Assembly: GCA_913060475.1 (NCBI GenBank)
Contig: CAJXSD010000005.1
Coordinates: 1-64,000 of the forward strand
Length of the DNA: 64,000 nt
Source of the DNA: an uncultured Paracoccaceae bacterium
GTDB taxonomy: Bacteria; Pseudomonadota; Alphaproteobacteria; Rhodobacterales; Rhodobacteraceae
Reading direction: 5' to 3'
Under the pieces are notes generated by a model, which was not told where the DNA came from, ran no database searches, and was given only the letters and a program-made list of their open reading frames with translations. The position numbers were made by a program, and so were the translations under genes. Positions 25,864-34,794 of the stretch are shown piece after piece (position 1 is the stretch's first letter; each line of letters opens with the position of its first letter).

Positions 25864-26934
25864 ATGACCTTTCGTGACTATAACCTGACGGGGCCTGCAA
25901 ATGCGCGGGCCATCGCATCAGGTTTGGTCACAGAAAGCTGGTATCGCACACCGATTGACCGCAAAGTGATGAAAGCCCTGATGAAACGTTCCGACCACCC
26001 CGCGACACGCGACACGATCATTTTGGTCGTGCTGATGATCGCATTTGCGGTTGGCGCGATTGTGGTCATGCCATCTTGGTGGGCGCTGCCACTATGGTTG
26101 GCCTATGGCGTGTTATACGGATCCGCCATGGACAGCCGTTGGCACGAATGCGGTCATGGTACAGCGTTCAAAACCCGTTGGAAAAACACGGTTGTCTATC
26201 ACATCGCGTGTTTCTGTATGATCCGCGATCCCTATTGTTGGAAATACAGCCACGTGCGCCATCATTCAGATACGATTATCGTTGGTCGCGATCCTGAGGT
26301 TGCGATCATGCGGCCCGTCGTGGTCGTGAAAATGATCCTAAACCTGTTTGGCGTGTTGGATACCATCGACGGGGTGAAACGGATGGTCATTCACGCCACG
26401 GGTCGCATGTTGGATGATGAGCAAGACTACGTTGATCCCGTGTTTTTTCCCAAGACCTATCGCACAGCGCGGGTTTGGATGATGATCTATATCGTCACCG
26501 GGGCGGCGGCGATAACGCTACAAAGCTGGGTGCCACTTTTGCTCATTGGTTTGCCCCGTCTTTATGGATGTTGGCACATGGTTTTGGTTGGCTGGCTGCA
26601 GCATGGGGGACTTGCGGACAATGTGTTGGATCATCGTTTGAATTGTCGCACGGTTTACATGAACCCGATCAGCCGGTTCATCTATTGGAACATGAATTAC
26701 CACGTCGAACACCACATGTTCCCTTTGGTGCCCTATTATCGGTTGCCCGAGTTGCACGAGGTCTGCAAATTCGATTTCCCCGCACCCAATCGGTCGATCT
26801 TGGACGGATACCGCGAAATGCTGCCCGCCCTTTGGGCGCAACGCAAAGACCCAGATTTTCACCTGCGCCGAGGTTTACCCACAACGGCGCATCCCTATCA
26901 CAATGGCCCCTTGGCCGAACCACAACTTTCGTAA
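25864..26934 (+). CDS. Fatty acid desaturase-fold oxygenase (MocD-like)
   Basis: A 356-residue membrane protein with the three histidine boxes of the desaturase/hydroxylase fold: WHECGHG (H94, H98), HVRHH (H130, H133, H134) and HVEHH near residue 282. Hydrophobic helices occur at about 51-85 and 200-240. In rhizobial rhizopine catabolism, MocD with ferredoxin MocE is thought to remove the O-methyl group of 3-O-methyl-scyllo-inosamine. The next gene here is a Rieske ferredoxin 12 bp away, the same pairing. The name MocD-like is by order and fold; lipid desaturation remains a formal alternative. Confidence 0.8.
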   Translation: MTFRDYNLTGPANARAIASGLVTESWYRTPIDRKVMKALMKRSDHPATRDTIILVVLMIAFAVGAIVVMPSWWALPLWLAYGVLYGSAMDSRWHECGHGTAFKTRWKNTVVYHIACFCMIRDPYCWKYSHVRHHSDTIIVGRDPEVAIMRPVVVVKMILNLFGVLDTIDGVKRMVIHATGRMLDDEQDYVDPVFFPKTYRTARVWMMIYIVTGAAAITLQSWVPLLLIGLPRLYGCWHMVLVGWLQHGGLADNVLDHRLNCRTVYMNPISRFIYWNMNYHVEHHMFPLVPYYRLPELHEVCKFDFPAPNRSILDGYREMLPALWAQRKDPDFHLRRGLPTTAHPYHNGPLAEPQLS

Positions 26935-26946
26935 AGGACAAATCAG

Positions 26947-27258
26947 ATGGCACAGTGGATTGATGCTTGCTCAGTTGACGATGTAGACGAAGAAGACGTG
27001 ATCCGTTTTGATCACGGGGATCGCACATTCATCATCGTGCGCGATCACGAAGACAACTATTACTGCACCGATGGAATGTGCACACACGAAGATGTGCATT
27101 TGGCCGATGGGCTGGTCGTTGAGGCCACGATTGAATGCCCCAAGCATTCATCCATTTTCGATTGCACCACCGGCGAAGTTGAAACGCCGCCCGCCTGCGA
27201 AAACCTATGCACCTATCCAACCAAGGTCGAAGGCGACCGCGTGTTTGTGGAGATCTAA
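26947..27258 (+). CDS. Rieske [2Fe-2S] ferredoxin (MocE-like)
   Basis: A 103-residue soluble protein with both Rieske ligand pairs: C45-T-H47 and C64-P-K-H67, in CTHEDVHLADG and CPKHSSIFDC. The length and the FDCTTGEVETPPAC segment match MocE and NirD-like small ferredoxins. It should carry electrons to the desaturase-fold oxygenase encoded just upstream, and perhaps to the two FA_hydroxylase proteins. No ferredoxin reductase gene (MocF type) is found in the window. The next gene starts directly after the stop. Confidence 0.88.
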   Translation: MAQWIDACSVDDVDEEDVIRFDHGDRTFIIVRDHEDNYYCTDGMCTHEDVHLADGLVVEATIECPKHSSIFDCTTGEVETPPACENLCTYPTKVEGDRVFVEI

Positions 27259-28035
27259 ATGGCATTTCAACTGGCGGCCTGTGCGGAAATGTTATGGATG
27301 GACAAACCCATCCATTGGCGTGCTGCGCGTTTGCATGAAATGGGATTTGGCGTTGGGCTATGGAATTGGCCCGCGTGGGATTTGGACGCGTTGGAAAAGA
27401 CGGGCGCAGATTTCACCATCATGAACGGATACCTTCAGGGTCGTTTGGCCGATGATGAGGGGGCGGATATGTTAATCGCATCCGCCCGTGAAACCGCCCA
27501 AATTGGCAAGCGTTTGGGTGTCGATAGGCTAAACCTGCATGGAACGGGATTGGGGGATTTTGGTCTGCCCATTCAACAGTTAAACCATGTGGCCCCCATG
27601 ATGTGGATCAAGGCGCGTGACACTTTGCACCGTATCTGTGACATGGCCGAGGAAGAGGGCGTTCAATTCACGTTGGAAAACCTGAACCTGCGCGAACATC
27701 CCGGATGTCCGTTTAATTCCACGGGCGATGTGTTGAACCTTGTCAGCACCGTCAACCGGCCACAGTTGAAGATCAATCTGGATCTCTATCACACCCAAAT
27801 CGGCGAAGGCGATGTCATTCGTTGGGCCGAGGCCTGTTTGCCGTGGGTTGGTGAAATCCAAGTGGCCGACAACCCCGGTCGCTGTGAACCTGGAACAGGT
27901 GAAATGAATTGGCCGATGATCGCCAAGGCATTGGACACCATGGGCTATGACGGCCCCATCGGCATGGAAGCCTTTGCCAAAGACACCGAAGAAGATGCGC
28001 TTAACGCTTTCCGCGCGGCATTCACACTTACTTAA
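27259..28035 (+). CDS. TIM-barrel isomerase (hydroxypyruvate isomerase-like)
   Basis: A 258-residue AP_endonuc_2-type barrel of the Hyi/OtnI size. Metal or catalytic residues are visible in LNLHGTGLG, FTLENLNLREHPG (glutamate), LKINLDLYHTQIGEGD and GPIGMEAF (glutamate). The INLDLYHTQ motif is the hallmark of hydroxypyruvate isomerase-like proteins. It follows the ferredoxin gene without a gap. In this cluster it could act on a ring-opened or keto-inositol intermediate, perhaps replacing the missing iolE; this is inference. Confidence 0.82.
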   Translation: MAFQLAACAEMLWMDKPIHWRAARLHEMGFGVGLWNWPAWDLDALEKTGADFTIMNGYLQGRLADDEGADMLIASARETAQIGKRLGVDRLNLHGTGLGDFGLPIQQLNHVAPMMWIKARDTLHRICDMAEEEGVQFTLENLNLREHPGCPFNSTGDVLNLVSTVNRPQLKINLDLYHTQIGEGDVIRWAEACLPWVGEIQVADNPGRCEPGTGEMNWPMIAKALDTMGYDGPIGMEAFAKDTEEDALNAFRAAFTLT

Positions 28036-28046
28036 GGAACCAAACA

Positions 28047-28865
28047 ATGTACCACAATCGTCCCCACGCAGAAGACATCCGCGCCATGAAAAAGCGCGGC
28101 GAAAAAATTTCGATGCTTTATGTCTCAACCCCTGACGAAGCGGCCGCAGCGGCGGCGGCAGGCATTCACATGCTATCTATCGAAGGCAAAGTCTTTGACG
28201 CCGAAATGCGCGAAGCCGCGGGTGACTGTTTTGTCCAAGTCGGACTGCCCTATGGCGGTTGGGGAAGTTTCAACGGGCGTCCCTTGGCCACGGCCGAAGA
28301 TTACCTGCGCGCCGCGTTTCATTATTCCGCAATCGGGGGCGACGCATATTATTGTTCGGCCTCTTACGACATTCAAAAGGTTCTGTGTGACAACCATCTG
28401 CCTGTTGTGGGTCACATCGGCTTGATCCCGTCCTACATCACATGGACAGGCTGGCGGGCTGTTGGCAAAACCCGTGACGAGGCCTTGGAATTATGGCGTC
28501 ACACGCAAATGATGGAAAAGATCGGTGTCTTTGCCGCCGAGCTAGAAGTTGTGCCAGATCGCGTTGGCAAATTCCTAAGCGAGAATTCATCTATCATTAT
28601 GTTGGGCATGGGCGCGGGTAAATATGCCGATGCGCAGTATCTGTTTACCGAAGATGTTTGTGGATATGGCAAAAACCACAAACCACGCCACGGCAAAATC
28701 TATCGCAATATGGCGCCACAACTGCAAGCCGTCCAAGACGAACGCATCGCGGCATTCAAGGACTTCAAAGCAGATGTCGACAATGGCGGCTATCCTGCGG
28801 CGGAACATTCGGTGGCGATTCAGGATGATGAATTCGATGCCTTTATGAAAACGGTAAAGGTGTAA
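28047..28865 (+). CDS. Diverged PanB (ketopantoate hydroxymethyltransferase) homologue
   Basis: A 272-residue barrel recognisable as PanB-like from VVGHIGLIPSY (PanB: GHLGLTPQ), AAELEVVP (PanB: VLECVP) and MLGMGAGKYADAQYL (PanB: GIGAGNVTDGQIL). The metal-binding VGDSLGM motif is replaced by a segment around SIEGKVF, and the KIEGG catalytic lysine segment is replaced by YYCSAS. The retained glutamate of the ECVP motif suggests an active but altered enzyme. True pantothenate synthesis is unlikely. PanB normally uses methylene-tetrahydrofolate, so a role in one-carbon handling after demethylation, or an aldol step, is conceivable. Confidence 0.75.
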   Translation: MYHNRPHAEDIRAMKKRGEKISMLYVSTPDEAAAAAAAGIHMLSIEGKVFDAEMREAAGDCFVQVGLPYGGWGSFNGRPLATAEDYLRAAFHYSAIGGDAYYCSASYDIQKVLCDNHLPVVGHIGLIPSYITWTGWRAVGKTRDEALELWRHTQMMEKIGVFAAELEVVPDRVGKFLSENSSIIMLGMGAGKYADAQYLFTEDVCGYGKNHKPRHGKIYRNMAPQLQAVQDERIAAFKDFKADVDNGGYPAAEHSVAIQDDEFDAFMKTVKV

Positions 28866-28869
28866 TCAC

Positions 28870-29898
28870 ATGTTGCGGATTGGTGTTGTCGGATTTGGAA
28901 CGGGTGGCCAGCATTTTCATACGCCCTTTATTGCGGCGGCTGAGGGCTGTGCATTGGCGGGGATTGTTGCCCGTGCGCCTGAAACCATTGCCAAAGCGCG
29001 TGCCGACTGGCCCGACACGCCAATCTTTCCCAGCCTGACCGATATGATCGCGGCGGGTGTGTGTGATGCGGTCACGATCACCACGCCCCCCCATACGCGC
29101 CGCGACTTGGTGCTTGAGGCGATCGAGGCGGGGTTGCATGTCATTGCCGACAAACCCTTTGCGCCGAACTATGACGGCGCAATGGAGTTGGACGCAGCCG
29201 CCAAGGCCAAGGGGGTAACGCTTGGCGTCTATCAAAACCGTCGATTTGATGCGGATTTGCAAACCCTGAAAAAGGTGATCGACGATGGCCATCTGGGGTG
29301 GGTGTACCGTATCGAAAGCCGTATGGACCAAGACAGCCCCCAGACCATCGAAGCGGGGCCAACTGGTGGCCTGTTGCGCGATTTGGGAAGCCATGTCGTG
29401 GACCAGATGATTTACCTGTTGGGTCCTGTGAAATCCGTTGATGCTCAGCTGGATATGTTTGATCTGCCCGAGGGTCCAACGGATGTCAGCTTTTCCATCA
29501 CATTGCGGCACGAAAACGGGGCGCATAGCCACTTGTCGGCCTGTAAACGCAATTACATTGATGACCGTGAATTGCGTGCCATTGGCGAGTTAGGCAGCTA
29601 TGTTTCCAAAACCATCGACATCCAAGCTCAAGACATTTTTGCGGGCAAACGCCCCATCGATGATCTGGCGGCTTGGGGGTATGAGCCACAGGAGAATTGG
29701 GGCACGCTTGCCACGGCCGATGGCAAACGGATCGTTCCATCGAAACAGGGGCGATACCATGACTACTATGCCGCCTTTGCGCAGTCTGTTGCGACAGGTG
29801 CACCTGCGCCCGTGACGGCGGAAACAGGCGCGCGGACCCTGGCCGTGTTAGATGCCGCACGCCAAAGCGCGCTTGAGGGCAAAACCATAACAGTATGA
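28870..29898 (+). CDS. Gfo/Idh/MocA family oxidoreductase
   Basis: A 342-residue dehydrogenase starting 4 bp after the PanB-like gene. The glycine loop is VVGFGTGGQHFHTPF and the CEKP loop is altered to ADKPFAP near residue 95, a known variant. The C-terminal part resembles the YdgJ/scyllo-inositol dehydrogenase (IolW/IolX) group, seen in YQNRRFDADLQTL. It could act on scyllo-inositol or a derivative. A short hairpin (ATGGGC/GCCCAT, 29903-29918) separates it from iolG, which suggests a processing or attenuation point. Confidence 0.84.
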   Translation: MLRIGVVGFGTGGQHFHTPFIAAAEGCALAGIVARAPETIAKARADWPDTPIFPSLTDMIAAGVCDAVTITTPPHTRRDLVLEAIEAGLHVIADKPFAPNYDGAMELDAAAKAKGVTLGVYQNRRFDADLQTLKKVIDDGHLGWVYRIESRMDQDSPQTIEAGPTGGLLRDLGSHVVDQMIYLLGPVKSVDAQLDMFDLPEGPTDVSFSITLRHENGAHSHLSACKRNYIDDRELRAIGELGSYVSKTIDIQAQDIFAGKRPIDDLAAWGYEPQENWGTLATADGKRIVPSKQGRYHDYYAAFAQSVATGAPAPVTAETGARTLAVLDAARQSALEGKTITV

Positions 29899-29937
29899 AA
29901 CCATGGGCTGCGGCCCATTAGATAAGGCACGAAATAC

Positions 29938-30933
29938 ATGCTTAACGTTGGATTAATTGGCGCGGGCCGCATTGCTGGGGTTCACGCAACCGCGATCACA
30001 GGACACCCTGACAGCCAGCTTGCCGCTGTGTCGGATTTCATCCCTGAAAACGCCGAAAAACTGGCCGCGCAATACGGATCCGTCGCGCGATCAACCCAAG
30101 ACATCCTTGCCGATCCTGCGATAAATGCCGTGCTGATCGCAAGTTCAACCGACACCCATTCCGAATTCATGGAAGCCGCGACAGCCGCGGGCAAAGTTGT
30201 GTTGTGTGAAAAGCCAGTTGACCTAAGCCTAGAGCGCGCGCGGGCCTGTCAAGCGACGGTTGCTAAAACAGGGCAACCTGTGATGATCGGGTTCAACCGC
30301 CGATTTGATCCCAATTTCGGCGCGTTGAAAGCGGCCCTTGATGCGGGTGAAATTGGCAAGGCGGAATTACTGTCGATCACATCCTTTGACCCTGCGCCGC
30401 CCCCCTTGGCCTATGTCAAAGTGTCGGGGGGTCTGTATCGTGACATGATGATCCATGATTTCGACATGGCGAATTTCATCATGGGCGATTTGCCTGTATC
30501 TGTCTTTGCGGCAGGGTCGTCGATTGTTGATCCTGAAATTGGTGCGGCGGGTGATGTGGATACGGCTGTTGTCACCTTGACCTATGCCGATGGTCGCGTG
30601 GCCGTTATCAAAAATTCACGCCGTGCTGTGTACGGATACGATCAACGGGTTGAACTGTTGGGGTCTGACGGATTGTTACAGGCGCAAAACATGTTGGAAA
30701 ACACGGTTGTCAAATCCAACACCCATGGCGTCACAGGTGCAAAGCCAACCTATTTCTTTCTAGAACGCTATATGCCGGCCTATGCGGCGGAATGGGCGGC
30801 GTTTGTGAACGCGGTAAAAACGGGCGGCGATTTGCCTGTGACTTTGGCCGATGGCGTGGCCGCTCTGACCATGGCTGAGGCTGCGACGCGATCATCGCAA
30901 ACAGGCGCACCTGTGCGATTAGATGCCGTTTAA
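29938..30933 (+). CDS. iolG: Inositol 2-dehydrogenase
   Basis: A 331-residue Gfo/Idh/MocA protein, the usual length of IolG. Marks are the glycine loop GLIGAGRIAGVHA, CEKPVDLSLE near residue 96, GFNRRFDPNF and the catalytic MMIHDFDMANFIMG segment. It oxidises myo-inositol to scyllo-inosose (2-keto-myo-inositol). It begins the iolG-iolC-iolD-iolB group, in which genes are 21, 84 and 10 bp apart. The fifth member of its family in the window, it is the one with the clearest inositol assignment. Confidence 0.9.
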   Translation: MLNVGLIGAGRIAGVHATAITGHPDSQLAAVSDFIPENAEKLAAQYGSVARSTQDILADPAINAVLIASSTDTHSEFMEAATAAGKVVLCEKPVDLSLERARACQATVAKTGQPVMIGFNRRFDPNFGALKAALDAGEIGKAELLSITSFDPAPPPLAYVKVSGGLYRDMMIHDFDMANFIMGDLPVSVFAAGSSIVDPEIGAAGDVDTAVVTLTYADGRVAVIKNSRRAVYGYDQRVELLGSDGLLQAQNMLENTVVKSNTHGVTGAKPTYFFLERYMPAYAAEWAAFVNAVKTGGDLPVTLADGVAALTMAEAATRSSQTGAPVRLDAV

Positions 30934-31016
30934 TGTGAGCGGATCTCAGGTCGCCTCAAAGACGGCCACACCAGAAAATAATCACTCGATAACTGAAAAC
31001 CTAAAGGACATATAAA

Positions 31017-32930
31017 ATGACGAAACCTCTTGATTTGATCACGATTGGCCGATCGTCCGTTGATTTATACGGGGGCCAGATCGGTGGCAGGCTTGAGGAC
31101 ATGCGCAGCTTTGACAAATATATTGGTGGCAGCCCCACCAATATTGCCTGCGGCACTGCGCGTCTGGGTTTGAAATCAGCGCTGATTACGGGTGTGGGTG
31201 ATGAGCATATGGGCCGCTTTGTGCGCGAACAGCTGCAGCGCGAAGGCGTCGATGTGCGCGGTGTGAAAACCGACCCCGAACGTTTAACCGCGCTTGTGTT
31301 GTTGGGCATTCGCGATCAGGAACAATTCCCGCTGATTTTCTATCGTGAAAACTGTGCGGATATGGCGTTGAGTGTTGATGATGTCGATCCCGATTTCATT
31401 CGAGAGGCGCGCGCGGTTGTTGCAACAGGCACCCACCTGAGCCATCCACAAGTCGAAGCCGCCACGCTAAAGGCGTTGGAAATCGCCCGCGCGGATGGAA
31501 TGCAAACGGCACTTGATATTGATTACCGCCCGAACCTGTGGGGTGTGGCGGGGCATGGCGATGGCGAAAGCCGTTTCGTCGAAAGCGCGGCAGTCACCGC
31601 GAAATTGCAATCAACCCTGCATCTGTTCGATCTGATTGTCGGGACAGAAGAAGAATTCCACATCGCAGGCGGCACAACGGATACCATCGCAGCGCTTCGT
31701 GCAGTGCGCGCGGTATCGGGCGCGACGCTTGTGTGCAAACGCGGTGCGGCGGGTGCGGTGGCATTCGTGGGCGCTATTCCTGACAGTTTGGATGATGGTC
31801 AATCTGGCCCTGGTTTCCCAATTGAGGTCTTTAACGTGCTTGGGGCAGGGGATGGATTTATGTCGGGCCTTTTGAAAGGCTGGCTCGATGGATCCGATTG
31901 GCCCACCGCGTTGAAATATGCCAATGCCTGTGGTGCCTTTGCCGTCAGCCGCCATGGCTGTACCCCTGCCTATCCATCGCTGGATGAACTAGAGTTTTTC
32001 CTTGAGCGTGGTGTGATCCAACCTGATCTGCGCAATGATACGATTTTGGATCAAGTGCATTGGGCCACAAACCGCCACGCGCGGGTCGCAGGGGATTGGG
32101 CCGAATTGCGAACATTCGCTTTTGATCACCGGATGCAGTTAGAAGAGATGGAGGGGTACACACCCGCCAAAGGATCCGCATTTAAGGACCTGTGTCTGGA
32201 TGCCGCCCTGCGGGTACAAAACGGGCAGGCGGGCTATGGTATCCTGTGTGATAACCGCATTGGTCGATCTGCGCTGCATCGTGCGACGGGAACGGGGCTT
32301 TGGATTGGACGGCCGACCGAGTGGCCCGGATCGCGACCCATCGAATTTGAACCCGATCTAGGGGATGATTTGGGCGGGTTCCGCGAATGGGCCAGCGAAA
32401 ACGTGGTCAAGTTGTTGGTGTTCTGCCACCCTGATGACACGGCTGAAACACGTGCGCTGCAAGAACAGCGTGTAAAACATCTGTACACATCCGCGCGGCG
32501 CAACAATTTGGAATTCTTGCTTGAGGTGATCCCATCCAAGGTCGCCGCTGTGGATGACACGACCACGGCAACCTTGATCCAACAGTTCTATGACGCAGGC
32601 GTCTATCCCGATTGGTGGAAGCTTGAACCGTTCAAAACGGATGCGGCATGGCAAAACGCAGTGGATGCCATTGAGCGCAATGATCCCAATACGCGCGGTA
32701 TCGTGGTTTTGGGACTGGACGCGCCAGAAGAGGAATTGGCGGCAAGTTTCGCCATGGCCGCCAAACAACCGCTGGTCAAAGGGTTCGCCGTTGGGCGCAC
32801 GATCTTTGGCCAAGCCGCACGCGATTGGATGGCAGGCCGCATCAGCGATGACGCCGCCGTCGACATCATGGCCGGTAATTTTTCACGCCTATGCAAAATT
32901 TGGGACGCGGCGCGCGCGCAAGCGGTCTAG
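31017..32930 (+). CDS. iolC: Bifunctional 5-dehydro-2-deoxygluconokinase / DUF2090 aldolase
   Basis: A 637-residue fusion. Residues 1 to about 320 are a PfkB kinase (GGSPTNIACG near 37, LGAGDGFMSG near 274); residues 330-637 are a DUF2090 domain, which is known to be the 5-dehydro-2-deoxyphosphogluconate aldolase partner in many proteobacteria. The enzyme phosphorylates 5-dehydro-2-deoxygluconate and then cleaves it to dihydroxyacetone phosphate and malonate semialdehyde. The window also carries a single-domain kinase with a separate class II aldolase at 1-2563, so two architectures for the same steps coexist. Confidence 0.92.
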   Translation: MTKPLDLITIGRSSVDLYGGQIGGRLEDMRSFDKYIGGSPTNIACGTARLGLKSALITGVGDEHMGRFVREQLQREGVDVRGVKTDPERLTALVLLGIRDQEQFPLIFYRENCADMALSVDDVDPDFIREARAVVATGTHLSHPQVEAATLKALEIARADGMQTALDIDYRPNLWGVAGHGDGESRFVESAAVTAKLQSTLHLFDLIVGTEEEFHIAGGTTDTIAALRAVRAVSGATLVCKRGAAGAVAFVGAIPDSLDDGQSGPGFPIEVFNVLGAGDGFMSGLLKGWLDGSDWPTALKYANACGAFAVSRHGCTPAYPSLDELEFFLERGVIQPDLRNDTILDQVHWATNRHARVAGDWAELRTFAFDHRMQLEEMEGYTPAKGSAFKDLCLDAALRVQNGQAGYGILCDNRIGRSALHRATGTGLWIGRPTEWPGSRPIEFEPDLGDDLGGFREWASENVVKLLVFCHPDDTAETRALQEQRVKHLYTSARRNNLEFLLEVIPSKVAAVDDTTTATLIQQFYDAGVYPDWWKLEPFKTDAAWQNAVDAIERNDPNTRGIVVLGLDAPEEELAASFAMAAKQPLVKGFAVGRTIFGQAARDWMAGRISDDAAVDIMAGNFSRLCKIWDAARAQAV

Positions 32931-32951
32931 GGGCAAAAGAGGGACAGAGTA

Positions 32952-34784
32952 ATGGACAAGACAATTCGATTGACAGCGGCCCAAGCCATGGTGCGCTATA
33001 TTGCGGCGCAGCATAATGATGCGAATGAACCGATCATTGCGGGGGTTTGGGCGATCTTTGGCCATGGCAATGTCGCGGGCCTGGGCGAGGCGCTGTATCA
33101 CACCAAAGACACGCTGCCGACATGGCGCGGGCACAATGAACAAACCATGGCGCATGCGGCGATTGCCTATGCCAAACAATCAGGCCGCCGCCGCGCGATG
33201 GCGGTGACGTCGTCGATTGGGCCAGGGGCCACGAATATGGTCACCGCTGCGGCCTTGGCACATGTAAACCGCTTGCCCGTTTTGTTGGTGCCTGGTGATG
33301 TCTTTGCAAACCGTGGCCCTGATCCCGTTTTGCAACAAATCGAAAGCACGGGTGATGGGACCATCTCGGCCAATGATTGTTTCCGTCCCGTTAGCCGCTA
33401 TTTCGACCGGATCACGCGACCTGAACATCTGTTGACGGCATTGCCCCGCGCCTTCCGGACGCTTACCGATCCTGCCGATTGCGGTCCCGTGACAATGGCG
33501 TTCTGTCAAGATGTACAAGCCGAGGCCTATGACTATCCCGTTAGCTTTTTTGATAGCCATGTTTGGCATCAACGCCGCATGCGCCCAGATCAGGGGGAAC
33601 TGGATCGCGCCGTGGCGGCGATCAAGGCGGCAAAGCGACCCGTGATCGTTGCAGGCGGTGGTGTGCATTACGCCCAAGCGACCGCAGATCTGGCGGCATT
33701 CGCAACCGCGCATAATATTCCTGTCGCGGAAACCCAAGCGGGCAAATCCGCCTTGCCATGGGATCATCCGATGAACCTTGGTCCGATTGGGGTCACAGGC
33801 GGGGCTGCTGCGAATACTGTATGTGCCGAGGCGGATTTGGTCATTGGTGTTGGGACACGGTTTCAGGATTTCACAACAGGGTCATGGGGATTGTTTGCAA
33901 ACCCTGAACGTCGTCTGATGTCGATCAACGTTGCCGCCTATGATGCGATGAAACATGGGGCCGCGCCGGTGCAGGCCGATGCAAAGGTCGCCTTGGCCGA
34001 AGTGACCGCCGCGTTGGGTGACCATGTGTCTGCGGCGGGGATTGAGGGCCTTAAGGATGATTGGTTTTCCAAGGTCGATCCGCTTACCGATGCCCCCGCT
34101 GATGGCAACGCATTGCCCACGGATATGCAGGTGGTCGGTGCGGTTCAACGCGCCTCAAACGATGAAACAGTCGTGATGTGTGCCGCAGGCACCATGCCCG
34201 GGGAACTGCACAAGCTGTGGAAATCGGGCAAACCGGGCAGCTATCATATGGAATACGGATTTAGCTGCATGGGCTATGAAATCGCGGGGGCGATGGGCAT
34301 CAAAATGGCGCAGCCCGAACGTGATGTGATCTGTTTCACAGGCGATGGCACCTATATGATGGCCAATTCCGAAATGGCGACCGCCGCGATGATGGGGGTG
34401 TCCTTTACCGTTGTGGTGACGGACAACCGTGGCTATGGCTGTATCAACCGGTTGCAAGTGGGCACAGGCGGGGCAGAGTTTAACAACTTGCTTGATCACG
34501 CTGTGGGGGGTGAAAATTCCGCCATTGATTTTGCCGCTCATGCAGGCAGTATGGGCGCGACATCGGTCAAGGTGTCCTCCATTGCCGAATTGGAAGGCGC
34601 GTTGGCAAAACGGTCCGAGGTCAAAGGCCCCTATGTGATCGTCATCGACACGGACCCCTATCCAAGCACGCCCCACGGCGGCACATGGTGGGACGTCGGT
34701 GTGCCAGAGGTCAGCGACCGCGCCGAGGTGAATGCGGCATATGCGAATTATACCGAAAACAAAAAAGCGCAACGCGCAGACTAG
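32952..34784 (+). CDS. iolD: 3D-(3,5/4)-trihydroxycyclohexane-1,2-dione acylhydrolase
   Basis: A 610-residue thiamin-diphosphate enzyme. The N-terminal domain includes the conserved glutamate region GHNEQTMAHAA; the central domain follows, and the C-terminal ThDP motif GDGTYMMANSEMATAA reaches VVVTDNRGYG near residue 463-490. It opens the inositol ring by hydrolysing trihydroxycyclohexanedione to 5-deoxy-glucuronate. It is the only iolD in the window, so the operon at 1-2563 would depend on it or on a copy elsewhere. iolB follows 10 bp downstream. Confidence 0.93.
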   Translation: MDKTIRLTAAQAMVRYIAAQHNDANEPIIAGVWAIFGHGNVAGLGEALYHTKDTLPTWRGHNEQTMAHAAIAYAKQSGRRRAMAVTSSIGPGATNMVTAAALAHVNRLPVLLVPGDVFANRGPDPVLQQIESTGDGTISANDCFRPVSRYFDRITRPEHLLTALPRAFRTLTDPADCGPVTMAFCQDVQAEAYDYPVSFFDSHVWHQRRMRPDQGELDRAVAAIKAAKRPVIVAGGGVHYAQATADLAAFATAHNIPVAETQAGKSALPWDHPMNLGPIGVTGGAAANTVCAEADLVIGVGTRFQDFTTGSWGLFANPERRLMSINVAAYDAMKHGAAPVQADAKVALAEVTAALGDHVSAAGIEGLKDDWFSKVDPLTDAPADGNALPTDMQVVGAVQRASNDETVVMCAAGTMPGELHKLWKSGKPGSYHMEYGFSCMGYEIAGAMGIKMAQPERDVICFTGDGTYMMANSEMATAAMMGVSFTVVVTDNRGYGCINRLQVGTGGAEFNNLLDHAVGGENSAIDFAAHAGSMGATSVKVSSIAELEGALAKRSEVKGPYVIVIDTDPYPSTPHGGTWWDVGVPEVSDRAEVNAAYANYTENKKAQRAD

Positions 34785-34794
34785 GATGAGACAG

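Noticed and set aside
25864-26934. Plain membrane-lipid fatty acid desaturase
   Set aside because: The histidine boxes would allow it, but the direct pairing with a Rieske ferredoxin inside an inositol operon makes the MocD-type role more likely; kept as an alternative only.
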